From positions 13,320,999-13,384,998 of the forward strand of contig NC_060956.1 of NCBI RefSeq assembly GCF_910589235.1: a stretch of 64,000 nucleotides of DNA. The letters are read 5' to 3'. How positions within the stretch are numbered: position 1 is the first letter of the stretch; each line of letters opens with the position of its first letter. A program made the translations under genes and the position numbers. The DNA is from Vespa crabro (lineage: Eukaryota > Arthropoda > Insecta > Hymenoptera > Vespidae). Under the pieces are notes generated by a model. It was not told where the DNA came from. It saw only the letters and a program-made list of their open reading frames with translations, and did no database searches. Positions 39,801-50,024 of this stretch are shown here, piece after piece.

Positions 39801-42800
39801 AAAAACTTCTGTAATTACATTGAACAGTTATTTCCAAATAATCGTCAAATTCATTTAAATTCTTTAAATTCATTATGGATTTGGGCAAGAACACAACAAG
39901 AAACAACAGGCATAGATGAATTGTACATGATATTTAGAGAAATGCAACATGAAGTTGTGGATCTAAATATAACAGTTAATATGAAACGACTAACAAATTT
40001 TGCAAAAACTATTTTAAACGAACCAAATGCATCAATACCTAAAGCACTACAGCGTATAGCTGACTATATTGTGAACCAAAAATTATTCATTTCAGCTTAT
40101 CAGGTAGTGTGTTTAATGCAACTGATGTTAGGAAACATTTTATAAAGGCATTCCTATATGAACTATTTATATGTATATAATAATACTAAAACTTTAAATT
40201 ATGAAGAATGTATTATTATAAGCTATTTTTGGTGATATGAATCTTTCTTTCTGTATATATGCAGGAAGCTTCATCTCAAATCTGTAGTGAACAACAATCT
40301 CCACAACAATTACTATTCAATTTGTACAATGCTATTGCACTTACAGAAATTAAAGGATATACAATGATGCAATTTTCTTATATGTTGTTACGATTATATA
40401 TCAATGGTATATCTTTCTTTCATAAAAATATGAGTTATTTAAAACATTTACTACTTATTTGATTTAAAATATATATTTCAACTCATTATACTTTAGGTTC
40501 AAATTTTAATGAAGAATTGGAATTATTAAAGCAACAATATGCTGAAAGAACATCGGAAATATTAAGGGCAGTAAAAACTGCAATGGCTTTTGCTCCTCAG
40601 GAATTTTGGAGATGTGATCCAACTAAACATGAGTCAGGTACATCCAATAATTATATTATTTTAATAGAAATTATAAGAACACTGTTTTAAGTTGGTAAAT
40701 AAATTATTAAATATACGTTTTTTTCTCTCTCTAGACAAGACATATATGGAGCTAAAACAATTGTTTCAAGGATATATTGTTAATGAAGTTGATATGAATA
40801 GTGAATCTACATGTAGAGAAAACTGTGCTTACTATGGATATGCAAAAGTTCATGGATGTTATGACAATCAATTCTGTGCACAACAACGAACATGTGGTGG
40901 TAAACTTGTAAATTGTGAATACATTGACTCTGATATGTGGATTTGTCCTTCGGTATGTGTATTTGTTACTTTTCTTCAAACTATTTATCGAATACATACG
41001 ATTTCTTTTTTTTCTGTGATTAAGTAGAAAGCCAGTTCAAGACGATATGAGTACATAGAATATGAAAATGGTAAAATATATGGACAAAAACAGACTTGTC
41101 AAAAATCTCTTACTAAAATTGATAGCTGGTGGCGTTGGCTATTTTGGCATTGCAGTTATTGTTTTTGTTATTGTGATGATCATAATTCAAGGTCAGATCG
41201 ATATTTTAATCTACGGCCAGTTATGGCAGATATTAAAAATAACAGGTAATGTCATTCCTTATTCTTGTATAAATACTCTATATACAAATTCATAAATTGA
41301 TTATATTTAAATTTGTAGAGTAATAACAGGAATCAAATTAACTAAATTAAACCAAATAATACATATTCAAATTCAAGAAGGAGAACTGCTTCCACGTGGA
41401 GATATAAATTCAACTACTGTTACATGGAAGCCAGTAGATACATATACTGTTTACGATTCTGATGTTAAGAATGGGATTGATTATCATACTATAGTGTGGG
41501 AAAAACGAGCAATCGATATGGATGATTTAAAATCTCCTGAAAATCATCTTTTAACGGGTATTTTACATCAAATTTAAGTGTCTTTTATCACCTGCTATAT
41601 ATTTCTATCTTTAATAATTTTATTTTATTAAACATTTTTAGGCATAAAACTACGTATGATTGGTACTCGTTTAAACTTGGAGATAATGGTAACTCCATTC
41701 AATTTCACAACAGGCAAATTGATACAACCATTACAGAAAAGTTATTGGATAAGTAATGACATTACTGACAGGTAAATTAGATTTTCTAGATAGTATTTAT
41801 TGAAAAAGATATCTATTTATATCTCAGCTATTCTAGGACGGAATTAAAACTCAAGAATCCAGATATTCCAATTCATTCAGAGTTACAACATGTCTCTGAT
41901 TCGGATGTAAATCAATATCTAAACTTCGCTCCTAGTGATCGCGAAAAAGATGCTGCACAGAGTACTATACCATTTTTAGACATTCAACCAGTGGAGCCAA
42001 ACCCATCAATACCTATAGCAGGTGCTGGGATATTTCATAAGGGTAGGTCAGGCTCTGGAGGATTTCTTGCTTTAAAATTAATAACGTATAATTTTGCTCC
42101 ACATCTACATACTGATCTGCCACCTTCACCACCCGTTATTGAAACATATAATGAAATAACAGCAGTACTCAACTAATTTGTATTAAAATTTTTTTAAATA
42201 ATTAATATTACTCTAGAATAATCGTAAATGTAGTTTAATGATAGTGTTATTTTTCTTTTATAATATCAATTTATATAAATAGAAATATCTTATCCTTATT
42301 TCAAAAAATTTGTTTTAAAACTATTAATTTTGTACGTATACAACTTTTTAAAAAATATAAACAAAATAAATAACAGTATAAATAATAATAAGAAGAACAA
42401 AAACAGTAATATTGTGTATGTTGGTTTTATAAATTTTTTCTTTTTTAATAATTTATGTATAAATTATGCAATGTTTACTCATGTACAAAATACTATGTGT
42501 TATTTATAACGCATGTTGATTTTGTAAAATAGACATACTATTTTTTAATTCTATATTTTTTTTATACATATATCTTTAACCTTACCTTCATAAAGTTAAT
42601 CTCTTCATTTTATTGAGTACTTTTATAAGCATATTTTATATGAATAATTAAAACTTACCTGAACTCGCAGTGGATGCATCATAAGAAGATGAAGCATGTC
42701 AGTGGGTGGTAACAAATCTTGAAGTGTTACACCTTGCTGCCTAACTGCTTGACACATAAATACTGCGAAGTATCTATGAAGGGGAAGATGAAATGATACT

Positions 42801-45800
42801 TGTAGACTATCACTCTGAAACAAAAAATGAAGTATACTTAATATTTTAAACTTAAAAACAATTATCTAGTCTGTTATGTAAAATAATTACATTTAATAAT
42901 ACTTGCAATGCTATTTCATTATCTAATTCAATTTAAACGTAAAAATGTATCCAGATCAATCAAATTGGATCATATGTTAAATTTAACTGTTTCGTTACGG
43001 CAGAACTAACTGCCAAAACGCCACTGTTGAACAGGATTGCATGTCATAAGTATACAATTTACTCGCGGACAGTCTCTAGCGAATCGAATTTGCTTTTTAT
43101 GCCTTGAAAAGTTTTTTTGATAATAAAAATTAAAATTATAGTAATAAAAATAGAAGAACAAGACGACAAATAATATATTATAGTCAAAATATTAATACAT
43201 CAAGAAATGAATATTTACTATTTTAATAATTATATTATATGTCGAGCAACTTTAGTCGTTCAGTATATAAACAGCGATTATAGTCATTATAGTAGCAAAA
43301 AAATTAATGTTTCGCAAAACAATCATCCGTGAGACAATAAACATTTATCAATTTAAAAAATAATTTAAAAGTATCATTACCACGTTAGGATGAGTATAAT
43401 TCACTCCATCTAACCAATCTTGCAAAGCTATGAGACAAAATGTAAGAACTCTTCTACTAAGAGTTGCACTTTCAGGTCCACGCAGATGTGAAACTAATGC
43501 CCACATTGGATAAGCACTAGCTTCTAATTCAGCACTGAATGCTGCATAATATGTGTTGGGTTCAAATTCAACATGTTGACTTAATTCTCTCTGATTAACG
43601 TTCATTCCTACAATATACATAATATAATTACTCTTATTAAATAAAACAATTTTTTTATAATATAAGTACATTGAACAGAATACAGATTGTTCCTACTTCA
43701 AAAATCTCTTTTAAATAATATAATATCAAAGAATCTATCTTTTATGTAACATTATCAAGGTTTTCAATAATTTTAATAAATTGTTAAGAAAAAATTTGTT
43801 TATTACATTGCATAGAAAATGTGAATCTTACTTTACGAAAAAGAGATTAGAATAAATTAGTTCATAAAAACAAAAACTCTATTGTAATAGATAATTGAAT
43901 ATATTATTAATACCTTGAAACATAGAAAGAAAATCAAACCACATTTCCAAAAGTGTGTCATCACTCATAAATCTTACAGCAACAGGTTTGTGAGAAAGAA
44001 CATTATTTAAATCTGACACAAGTGGCCAGTAGCAATGTTCTTTCATTACTTGGCGTGCACAATCAACAACATAATGAAAATTTTTATCTGGATCTACAAT
44101 ATAAACAAGCAATAAGAATAATCAAAATAAATTAATTTAATTTAATAATGTGATATTTTACAACATAACATATATGGATAAATAAACTATATAAATTATT
44201 TCATATTTATATAAAATACATACCATGTAATGTATTTTGGATTAATATTTTACTCATCATATATTTCAAAGAAATAACCATTACATGTAATAATTTCAAT
44301 TGGTCAACCATCCTCAATGCAAGACCTTCATTACTAAATAACTAAAATAAAAAGGAACCAGTTCAGTTATAAATTAATTGAATTGAAAAGAATCATAAAA
44401 AAATATCAGAATTAATAATAATTACCTGTACGCTAACATGCACAACCCTATTGCTAAGAGTATCTGGGTCTGCAGAACGTTCTAACATCATAGAAATTCT
44501 GCTATAGTGCAGAACAAAAGCACGAGTTAAAGCTTCTTTATAATCAGGTTCAGGTAACATATTTAATAATAAGCATACTAATTTTTGTGGAAATTCATAG
44601 GCAACAGTCCAAAACATTAATTCTTCCAAAAAGGTTGTATGTTCTAAATGTTCTTGTAAAGATGCACATTCTGCAAATTTAGAAAAATTGACATTTTAGT
44701 ACATCAATACTTAATAATAATAATAAAACTGCATAAATTGTTTATCAAAAATTTTTATAATATACCTTTGTATTCATCAGGTGGTTCTGGATTTGGCAAA
44801 GATTTCACAGCATCTTGGTATATTTTGTTGCTATCTTGACAATAGTTATCATACTCTGATTGACCAGTAGAGATAGAAGGATCCATAAGACCTCTATACT
44901 TTTGTGGATTAGTGAGTGCTGTTGTCATAACATGCCTCATTAATGCACCCATATTGTTCAAATCAAGAAGCATAGTTAAATAAACATCTGCATCTTGTAT
45001 AGCAACTCTATAATCTGTATATTCTCGTATACTAGGTAATCCGACTTTACTAAAATCAAAAATGTAATTCATAATATTCTAATCATTTATTTAACAAAAT
45101 ATTTAGAAAAATATTGGCTTACCAATTTTCTCTTAAATGTTGAATAAGGCGCAAAATAATTTTGGGCATCATTGCTTCTGCAACGCACATTAAATCTGAA
45201 GGTGCAGCAGATTTATTAACAGCAGCTTTCGGTCCATGCTTATCACAGAAACTGTAAATAAGAATCACATTATTATTTATATTCAAAAAATTTTCAATTT
45301 GTAAACATTTATAACAATTACTTACTACTTTAAAATATATCAAATAGCTTAGTAACAGTTCAAGAGTTCAAGTTTTAGAACAGTTCAATTCATAAATTTT
45401 TAATCTTGATAATAACATACCCAGTCTCTTTCATAACAGATGCATCACCACAATCGCAAGCACCACCAGCTTGACTAAGAAACATGTTAAAATCATGACG
45501 ATGATGATTCCCTTTCTTGAAGCACTCAGTACAAAGAGACATACAAGGTGATATTCCACAAGTACGACAACGATATGCAACAAAATTAGGAGTCCACACT
45601 AATCCACATGTAGTAGCATTATCATAAGTTCGTACTGAAATATAATGATACTTATGAATTTCAATATCTCAAAGTATAATGTATATAAAATATCTCAGAA
45701 TTATACATATATAAAATATCTCAGAATAAGTGGGAAATATTTTAAGGATAGCTTCAACATATTAAAACATATGTCCTATTTGACTTTGTTTTTACTTGTG

Positions 45801-47041
45801 GTGTTATTTAAAATTGATTGTGTGCAGAATGCCCATTGACAATGTTAAGATTGTGTGAAGGAATTAAAAAAATTTCCATGTCAAAAATTCAAATATCTGG
45901 ATATATAGAGAAAATAAGATATTCATTAATAAAATGTCTATAGGCTTGTATTTAGATGCAAAGAGGTAATTTCAAACATCTTTTATAAAAGTAAGCAGAT
46001 AAAGTTTCTTGAAAATCAAATTCACTATAAATCAAAAATAAAATCAAATAGAATATATGTTTTTATAAACTTTTTTATTGTTTAGATGTATTTAAGTCAC
46101 CACTAAAATATTTTTCATTTATTCAGAGATATCCTGTATATACTTAAGAAATTGTTTAATGCGATATAAAATTCTGATATATTACTTAAAATTTAAAACA
46201 TTAAAAACTTCAATGTTACTGTTAGTACAAATAATAACATTACTATTGAAAAATTTTGTAACTTTAAAGCTTAACTTTAAAATGGATTAAAAAGTATATT
46301 TATGTACTCATACAGTATATAAAATAATATAAATAATAAAATAATATAAATTAAGAATTAAAATTCTAAATAGGTAAATAATACTTCAAATTGGATATTC
46401 ATATATATATATACCAATTGTAACATTGTAGATAAAAAGATTCTACAGATGCCAAATACACAACTTTCAGCAAATTTATAACAAATTAATAAAATGAAAT
46501 GACATATGAATTATAAAGGACTACTATTTTTTTTTTTAATTATTCAAGTATATATATTTTATACGACTAATATGTCAAAATTAATAATATATCTTTTTTC
46601 TCTATATACTAAATTTATATTTATATGTTACATATACATTATACAACATCATAAAATCGCTTCAATACAATAGAATATTTCATAAATATACTTAATTCAA
46701 TTCAATTAATATTATAACATTTACTTAACATATTCAACATATGCTTATAATGATATATTTAAAGCACAAAATTAGTAATATAAATAGGCGACCATCTGAC
46801 CTGTATTTGCATATTCATCTGGTGTACGGCCACCTGCCATTAGCCATTTACACCAATCGATAGTTTCCCAGTCATCAATAGGTTTACTGGGATTCAAAAG
46901 AATATCCAAGAGTTCATTTAAATGTGGTGGACCTGCTGCATCAATGGTCGGATTGCTACATTCCGCATGAATATATGCAGCAGCACCACGTTTTCCTTTA
47001 TTCATCAACACCTGTGCCGAAGCACTGGAAGTTGATGCCAT
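27818..47041 (-). CDS. Ubr3: E3 ubiquitin-protein ligase UBR3, complete, 29 coding exons
   Basis: Coding exons in order: 47041-46801, 45634-45421, 45251-45123, 45049-44766, 44670-44426, 44341-44224, 44093-43914, 43607-43381, 42814-42659, 34565-34384, 34305-34166, 34094-33952, 33878-33712, 33619-33376, 33240-33081, 32979-32794, 32285-32133, 31609-31428, 31354-30940, 30813-30668, 30568-30422, 30346-30038, 29956-29728, 29615-29406, 29342-29065, 28957-28610, 28529-28398, 28298-28159, 27935-27818. All phases agree, giving 1,940 aa (human UBR3 is about 1,890). The UBR zinc box at about 90-165 includes WTPNFVAYRCRTCGISPCMS and GGACDCGD. A charged coiled coil precedes a split RING (C1282/C1285 to C1407/C1410) and a C-terminal Cys-rich domain follows. 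The UBR box and C-terminus match UBR3 rather than UBR1/2. It transfers ubiquitin to substrates. Intron 9 (8,093 bp) hosts another gene on the opposite strand. The start is the ATG of MASTSSASAQ. Confidence 0.97.
28159..28529 (-). other. Ubr3: Ubr3 C-terminal cysteine-rich segment (exons 27-28)
   Basis: These exons encode YYHERQCRQCHSVPQEISIC, then CLLCGAIVC and a CC-containing stretch, ending CEAVQHSIDCGGGTGIYLVV. This is the C-terminal zinc-binding region conserved across UBR1-3 proteins. The last exon (27935-27818) closes the protein with WLAHRFDHTKKTWVWHRDSL. Confidence 0.9.
30038..30813 (-). other. Ubr3: Ubr3 RING domain (exons 20-22)
   Basis: The first zinc ligands CVIC (residues 1282 and 1285) lie in exon 20. 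The remaining ligands, in HVQTCGHHLHLDC and CPLC (1373-1410), lie in exon 22. Exon 21 contributes a charged insertion (LILPTSDEDPPIPKGDTHGA). A RING interrupted by a long insertion is typical of UBR-family ligases. Only the residue pattern is seen; zinc binding is inferred. Confidence 0.9.
34860..35836 (-). pseudogene. Degenerate mariner-family transposase
   Basis: A decayed Tc1/mariner-superfamily transposase is readable on the minus strand with many stops and frameshifts. Near 35836 the N-terminal helix-turn-helix region survives (FYYRKNKTVTETKKKICTVY, then an SYLKTGNF segment). Around 35480 YDVWVP matches the mariner linker motif. Near 35400 a GDE catalytic segment survives as KGDE. Near 35060 SLQNFLND corresponds to the C-terminal SLQN region. 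The order is correct along about 1 kb, so this is one old insertion and not chance. Terminal inverted repeats were not found. It is inactive. Confidence 0.85.
36292..36891 (+). CDS. Candidate alternative first exon A of the nested secreted-protein gene
   Basis: A 200-codon open exon starts at ATG 36292 (MTRKWSGEVVSMILIILISF, a signal peptide) and ends at a consensus donor (AAG|GTAAGT) in phase 0. It is helical and charged. Its last 50 residues (FTLEDFAKASISPGLGALPD... VLKTVHRLVV) match in spacing the end of exon B at 39594 (LTNFAKTILN... PKALQRIADYIV), which also ends in phase 0. No second exon of its own is visible before exon B. The simplest reading is that it splices to the shared exons from 40265, giving a 675-aa isoform. 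The alternatives are a recently truncated paralogue or a separate one-exon product reading a few codons past the donor. Confidence 0.7.
37131..37210. mobile_element. 80-bp mariner-derived miniature element
   Basis: Both ends begin TTGGGTTGGCAACTAAGT and continue (A/G)(C/T)TGCGGATTT, forming about 30-bp terminal inverted repeats with few mismatches around only about 20 bp of internal sequence. TA dinucleotides flank it directly (37129-37130 and 37211-37212), as expected for mariner insertion at TA. As RNA or single-stranded DNA it would form an almost perfect hairpin. It is a deletion derivative that a full-length mariner transposase would have mobilised. Its relation to the transposase remnant 1.3 kb away is not established. 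Confidence 0.95.
37294..37383 (+). repeat. 90-bp direct repeat, copy 1
   Basis: It aligns without gaps to 39296-39385 (both start GAATATATATTCTTATTT and end AAGATCGACAAATGA). I count 79 of 90 identical positions, and all 11 differences are transitions. It lies about 400 bp after exon A. Confidence 0.9.
39296..39385 (+). repeat. 90-bp direct repeat, copy 2
   Basis: The second copy of the repeat at 37294-37383. It ends 208 bp before the start codon of exon B, so it lies in or near the presumed promoter of that transcript. Confidence 0.9.
39594..42176 (+). CDS. Secreted Cys-containing insect protein nested in Ubr3 (tentatively DUF4803-like)
   Basis: Eight coding exons: 39594-40103, 40265-40406, 40497-40637, 40735-40952, 41028-41245, 41319-41557, 41642-41771, 41837-42176, giving 645 aa with all phases consistent. 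The signal peptide is MILLKLLMCSLFLIGIWTIK. Exon B and exons 2-3 are helical. Exon 4 is Cys-rich with spacings such as CRENCAYYGYAKVHGCYDNQ and CGGKLVNC. Exon 5 holds an unusual aromatic/Cys cluster (WWRWLFWHC, then YCFCYCDDH). Exons 6-7 look beta-rich (IKLTKLNQIIHIQIQEGELL). The last exon is Pro-rich (DLPPSPPVIETYNEI). I recall this architecture from the insect DUF4803 family, whose function is unknown to me; that name needs a profile search. It lies wholly inside Ubr3 intron 9 on the opposite strand. Confidence 0.85.
42177..42658. other. Nested-gene 3' flank and end of Ubr3 intron 9
   Basis: AT-rich sequence with several possible poly(A) hexamers (for example AATAAA at 42365). No other feature is seen. 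The nested gene stop and the Ubr3 exon 9 donor are only about 480 bp apart. Confidence 0.6.
45421..45634 (-). other. Ubr3: Ubr3 UBR-box exon (exon 2)
   Basis: This exon encodes the zinc-ligand-rich N-recognin box, including CRTCGISPCMSLCTECFKKG, HHRHDFNMF and GGACDCGDASVM. The final ligands (FCDKH) are in exon 3. Residues about 90-165. In UBR1/2 this box binds basic N-terminal residues. For UBR3 the classical N-degron binding is reported as absent or weak, so substrate choice should not be assumed. Confidence 0.95.
45683..45727. repeat. Two-copy tandem duplication in Ubr3 intron 1
   Basis: A 19-bp unit, ATATAAAATATCTCAGAAT, occurs at 45683-45701 and 45709-45727 (period 26). A weaker trace lies just upstream. 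Confidence 0.8.
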
Positions 47042-48147
47042 TTTGCAATTAATATTTCTTGACAAAGCAAGATAAAATAATTAAATGCGTTGTGTTGGCA
47101 TTCAAGGGTCACTAAAGTACACAAGGTGCAGTTGAACGACTGAAAGACAACTCCGTTCCTTATAATTTTACGGTACCAATAGCACCGTGAATTCTCGTGA
47201 TGCAATTCACGCTTTCTGATGACCTTTTGATGTGAAAACTTCCGAGAAACCTTCCAAGAAAAGACAAAACACAGACCAGTAAATTCTCGGCAACCTCCAT
47301 ATCAACAAGAATCTCCCGTCAATTCTGTCTCCTTCGTCAATTCTGACAGCATGACGAAAATATCAGGCAGCTCTTTAACGTGTACTATTGTTATGAACTA
47401 TGTATCGTTTTCGATTCGCAAATTTATCGTATCAAGTAACGTATAATGCTTTAATATCAATTATCGTCAAAAACTGAGACAAATCCACAATTGCGGAAGG
47501 AAAGAAGCTGAGAGAAGCACTCAATCACCACTCATCCAGTTAACCGTAGTTTGTTCGTCATAGAATCGTTCGGCAATCTTCAATATTTCGATCGTGATAT
47601 TCCCCTACTTTACCGACAGATATATTTTCTTATCACGTATTCTAGAATTAATAACGATAAGTGATTGGATTTAAAGAAATGTTGCAGTTCTTCAAGATTT
47701 CCATGTAAACTCTGACAAAATACTATATTGTGATTGGTTAATATGATATATCAATCTTTGAATTAGTTAGAGAATAATTATATATGTTTCATTATTTTTA
47801 AATGTACTAATATTTCTTAAATATTTTTGATGTTATTTAGTTTTTCTTACTTCCCCCCCCCCATCAATAACAAACTGAAGAAATGATATATATAGTTGAA
47901 AATATAAATATATAGTTTTTTTTCTATTAATACAGAGAATTTTGACAATTATAAGAATTCAATTATAAAAATTTAATATTAAATATAAATAAATGTAACT
48001 GTTTATAATTGTGTTGGTTTTATCATTTGGAAAATAAAAAGTAAAATAAAATTACTAGATATTGAGGGAATAATATACTAATAGGAATAGTATACTAGAT
48101 ACTGGGGGAAAATATATCGTTAGTAAGGCTGTCTGTAGATTCGCAAG
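47042..48147. promoter_or_regulatory. Divergent interval between Ubr3 and RpS15A
   Basis: This 1.1 kb should contain both promoters. The part nearest Ubr3 (47050-47620) is less AT-rich and likely holds the Ubr3 5' leader. The part nearest RpS15A is AT-rich and contains a 10-12 base C run near 47853. No clear TATA box is identified for either gene. Confidence 0.5.
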
Positions 48148-48209
48148 CTCTCTTTTTCCTTCGGCAGCAAGCGTGTATGTTGTTGTGATAAACAAATTAT
48201 AAATCGCAG
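48148..48209 (+). promoter_or_regulatory. RpS15A: RpS15A 5' leader exon with TOP-type start
   Basis: CTCTCTTTTTCCTTC (48148-48162) looks like the oligopyrimidine cap site of ribosomal protein mRNAs. It is followed by GGCAGCAAGCGTG and a donor CGCAG|GTAATC at 48209/48210. The matching acceptor is TTGACAG, two bases before the RpS15A ATG. The leader would contain a tiny upstream frame, ATG-TTG-TTG-TGA, at 48177-48188. Such a TOP leader places the mRNA under growth-controlled translation in other animals; that is inference here. Confidence 0.6.
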
Positions 48210-48434
48210 GTAATCCCTTATTCTGAAATACATCCACTAAAAATAATCCGTAAATTTATCGTAATACATAATTTTCTAATTTATGTAGGATTATTTTATT
48301 TTGTATATAGCATTCACATGACACTAATGTGTAAAGTGACTAGGGCCAGTAAAAGGATACTTAATATATATTTTTAAGTTACTTATATCTATATAAAATA
48401 TGCCACAACATAATGTAATGTGTATATTATATAA

Positions 48435-48454
48435 ATATATATATATATATATAT
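48435..48454. repeat. Short (AT)n run in the RpS15A leader intron
   Basis: Alternating AT of about 20 bp within the presumed 529-bp first intron. No snoRNA box C/D pair was found in that intron. Confidence 0.85.
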
Positions 48455-48741
48455 CTTATATATAATTTATATTTAAATGCTATGTTCTTTTTTGTATTTA
48501 ATAATATTTAGTAAAGTATGCCTGTATTGATGGATTGTAAGTTATGTGAAACTAAGTCATAAATTCATTTCAAAACACAGGTTTTGATGAGAAAATAATT
48601 GTACTTTACATACACACTATACCTTTTTAAATTAAATCTATAAGAATAAATATTACTTTTATACTATTTATATAATGGATATACTATTAATATAATGGAT
48701 TGTGTCTCATAATAATAGTTTATATGTTTATATTGACAGCC

Positions 48742-49321
48742 ATGGTACGAATGAATGTTCTTAGCGATGCTTTAAAATCAATTAACAATGCAGAAAAGCG
48801 TGGTAAAAGACAAGTATTACTACGTCCATGTTCTAAAGTAATTGTTAAATTTTTGGGAGTAATGATGAAACATGGTGAGTAAAATATATTAAAATTATTG
48901 TGATTAGCTCATAAGATGATGAATATGCAAGTATTTGTTGATTCTAATATTATTTCATAGGATACATTGGTGAATTTGAAATTGTCGATGATCATCGTAG
49001 TGGTAAGGTTGTTGTAAATCTTACTGGAAGATTAAATAAATGTGGAGTTATATCCCCAAGATTCGATGTACCAATCAATGACATAGAAAAATGGACTAAT
49101 AATCTTTTACCATCTAGACAGTTTGGGTAAGTAAATATGAGTTTTTACTTTCTTTCATTTATAAATGACAATAAAAACTTGGCACTAGTTGTTATCTATA
49201 ATAAAACTGAAATTTTATATTTTATAGATACGTCGTATTAACAACCAGTGGCGGCATTATGGATCATGAAGAAGCTAGAAGGAAACATTTAGGGGGAAAA
49301 ATTCTTGGATTTTTCTTTTAA
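48742..49321 (+). CDS. RpS15A: 40S ribosomal protein S15A (uS8)
   Basis: Three coding exons (48742-48874, 48961-49126, 49228-49321) give 130 aa, the standard eukaryotic length. The start MVRMNVLSDALKSINNAEKR, the middle LTGRLNKCGVISPRFDVP and the end HEEARRKHLGGKILGFFF are nearly identical to animal RpS15A. It is a structural protein of the small ribosomal subunit (uS8) bound to 18S rRNA. It is transcribed away from Ubr3 and ends tail to tail with Sod1. Confidence 0.98.
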
Positions 49322-49339
49322 TTTTTGTTTATTTAAGTA

Positions 49340-49345
49340 AATAAA
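49340..49345 (+). terminator. Candidate poly(A) signal of RpS15A
   Basis: AATAAA lies about 20 bp after the RpS15A stop, consistent with the very short 3' UTRs of ribosomal protein mRNAs. Confidence 0.65.
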
Positions 49346-49425
49346 ATGTCTACAACATTAATGCTGATTATTATCTTTTGAATAATATTTAATAAATTCC
49401 CTATTATCAGTAATCGTTTCTTTTT

Positions 49426-49431
49426 TTTATT
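49426..49431 (-). terminator. Candidate poly(A) signal of Sod1
   Basis: TTTATT on the + strand (AATAAA on the minus strand) lies about 125 bp past the Sod1 stop. It leaves the RpS15A and Sod1 3' ends close but not overlapping. Confidence 0.5.
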
Positions 49432-49556
49432 AAGAATTTCATGGCAATTGGATAAAGATTTTATATATAGTTATGAGAGTATATTTGATATATTTAGCTG
49501 TTTAAATCTTTAAAGCCATACATATAATTGTACCATATATTTGTAATATGATATAT

Positions 49557-50024
49557 TTAACCAGATTTTGTAATTCCGATTACACCACACGCGAGACGAC
49601 CTCCTGCATTTCCTGTTGTTTTCGACAATTCATGACCACCTTTACCAAGGTCATCAGGATCAGCGTGAACAACAAGGGTTCTACCAATTATGTTATGTTC
49701 TCCTTGAAGTTGTATAATCTTATCAGTTAAGTTGATTTTAGCAACGCCATTATCTCCAGCTTCAATATTTCCCAAATCTCCAACATGACGTACAGCATCA
49801 TATGGACCACCATGTTCTTTTCCATGAGGATTGAAGTGAGCACCAGCACTTGTACAGCCGTTAGTATTATCTCCAAATTCGTGTACGTGAAATCCGTGCA
49901 ATCCTTTTTTAAGTCCAGAAACTTCTCCGGTTACTTGTACCGGTTGAGATTCATTAGTTTGTTCGAAATATAAAGTCCCCTTAATGGATTCGCCTTGTAG
50001 TACACAAACGGCTTTAACCGGCAT
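49557..50024 (-). CDS. Sod1: Cu/Zn superoxide dismutase, cytosolic, intronless coding region
   Basis: A single 155-codon frame encodes Cu/Zn-SOD, which converts superoxide to hydrogen peroxide and oxygen in the cytosol. Copper ligands H46, H48, H63 and H120 and zinc ligands H63, H71, H80 and D83 are all present (GLHGFHVHEFGD, GAHFNPHGKEHGGP, HVGDLGN, VVHADPDDLGKGGHE). The disulfide pair C57/C146 and the active-site R143 (GGRLACGVIGI) are intact. There is no signal peptide, so this is the intracellular form. The N-terminus MPVKAVCVLQGE is as expected. No coding intron is present, although insect Sod1 genes often have one. All catalytic residues being intact argues for a working gene. Confidence 0.97.
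   Translation of the reverse strand: MPVKAVCVLQGESIKGTLYFEQTNESQPVQVTGEVSGLKKGLHGFHVHEFGDNTNGCTSAGAHFNPHGKEHGGPYDAVRHVGDLGNIEAGDNGVAKINLTDKIIQLQGEHNIIGRTLVVHADPDDLGKGGHELSKTTGNAGGRLACGVIGITKSG

Larger units (their letters stand above)
34566..42658. other. Ubr3 intron 9 (about 8.1 kb) with nested content
   Basis: The intron lies between Ubr3 exon 9 (ends LLMMHPLRVQ) and exon 10 (starts VAFSEILNGLWVRNG). On the + strand it contains a complete multi-exon gene for a secreted protein, plus a mariner transposase remnant, an 80-bp mariner miniature element and a 90-bp direct repeat. The 37.4-39.2 kb part has no recognised coding sequence. Confidence 0.9.

Noticed and set aside
48580..48600. Box C-like TTGATGA in the RpS15A leader intron (possible snoRNA)
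   Set aside because: No CTGA box D at a suitable distance and no terminal stem.
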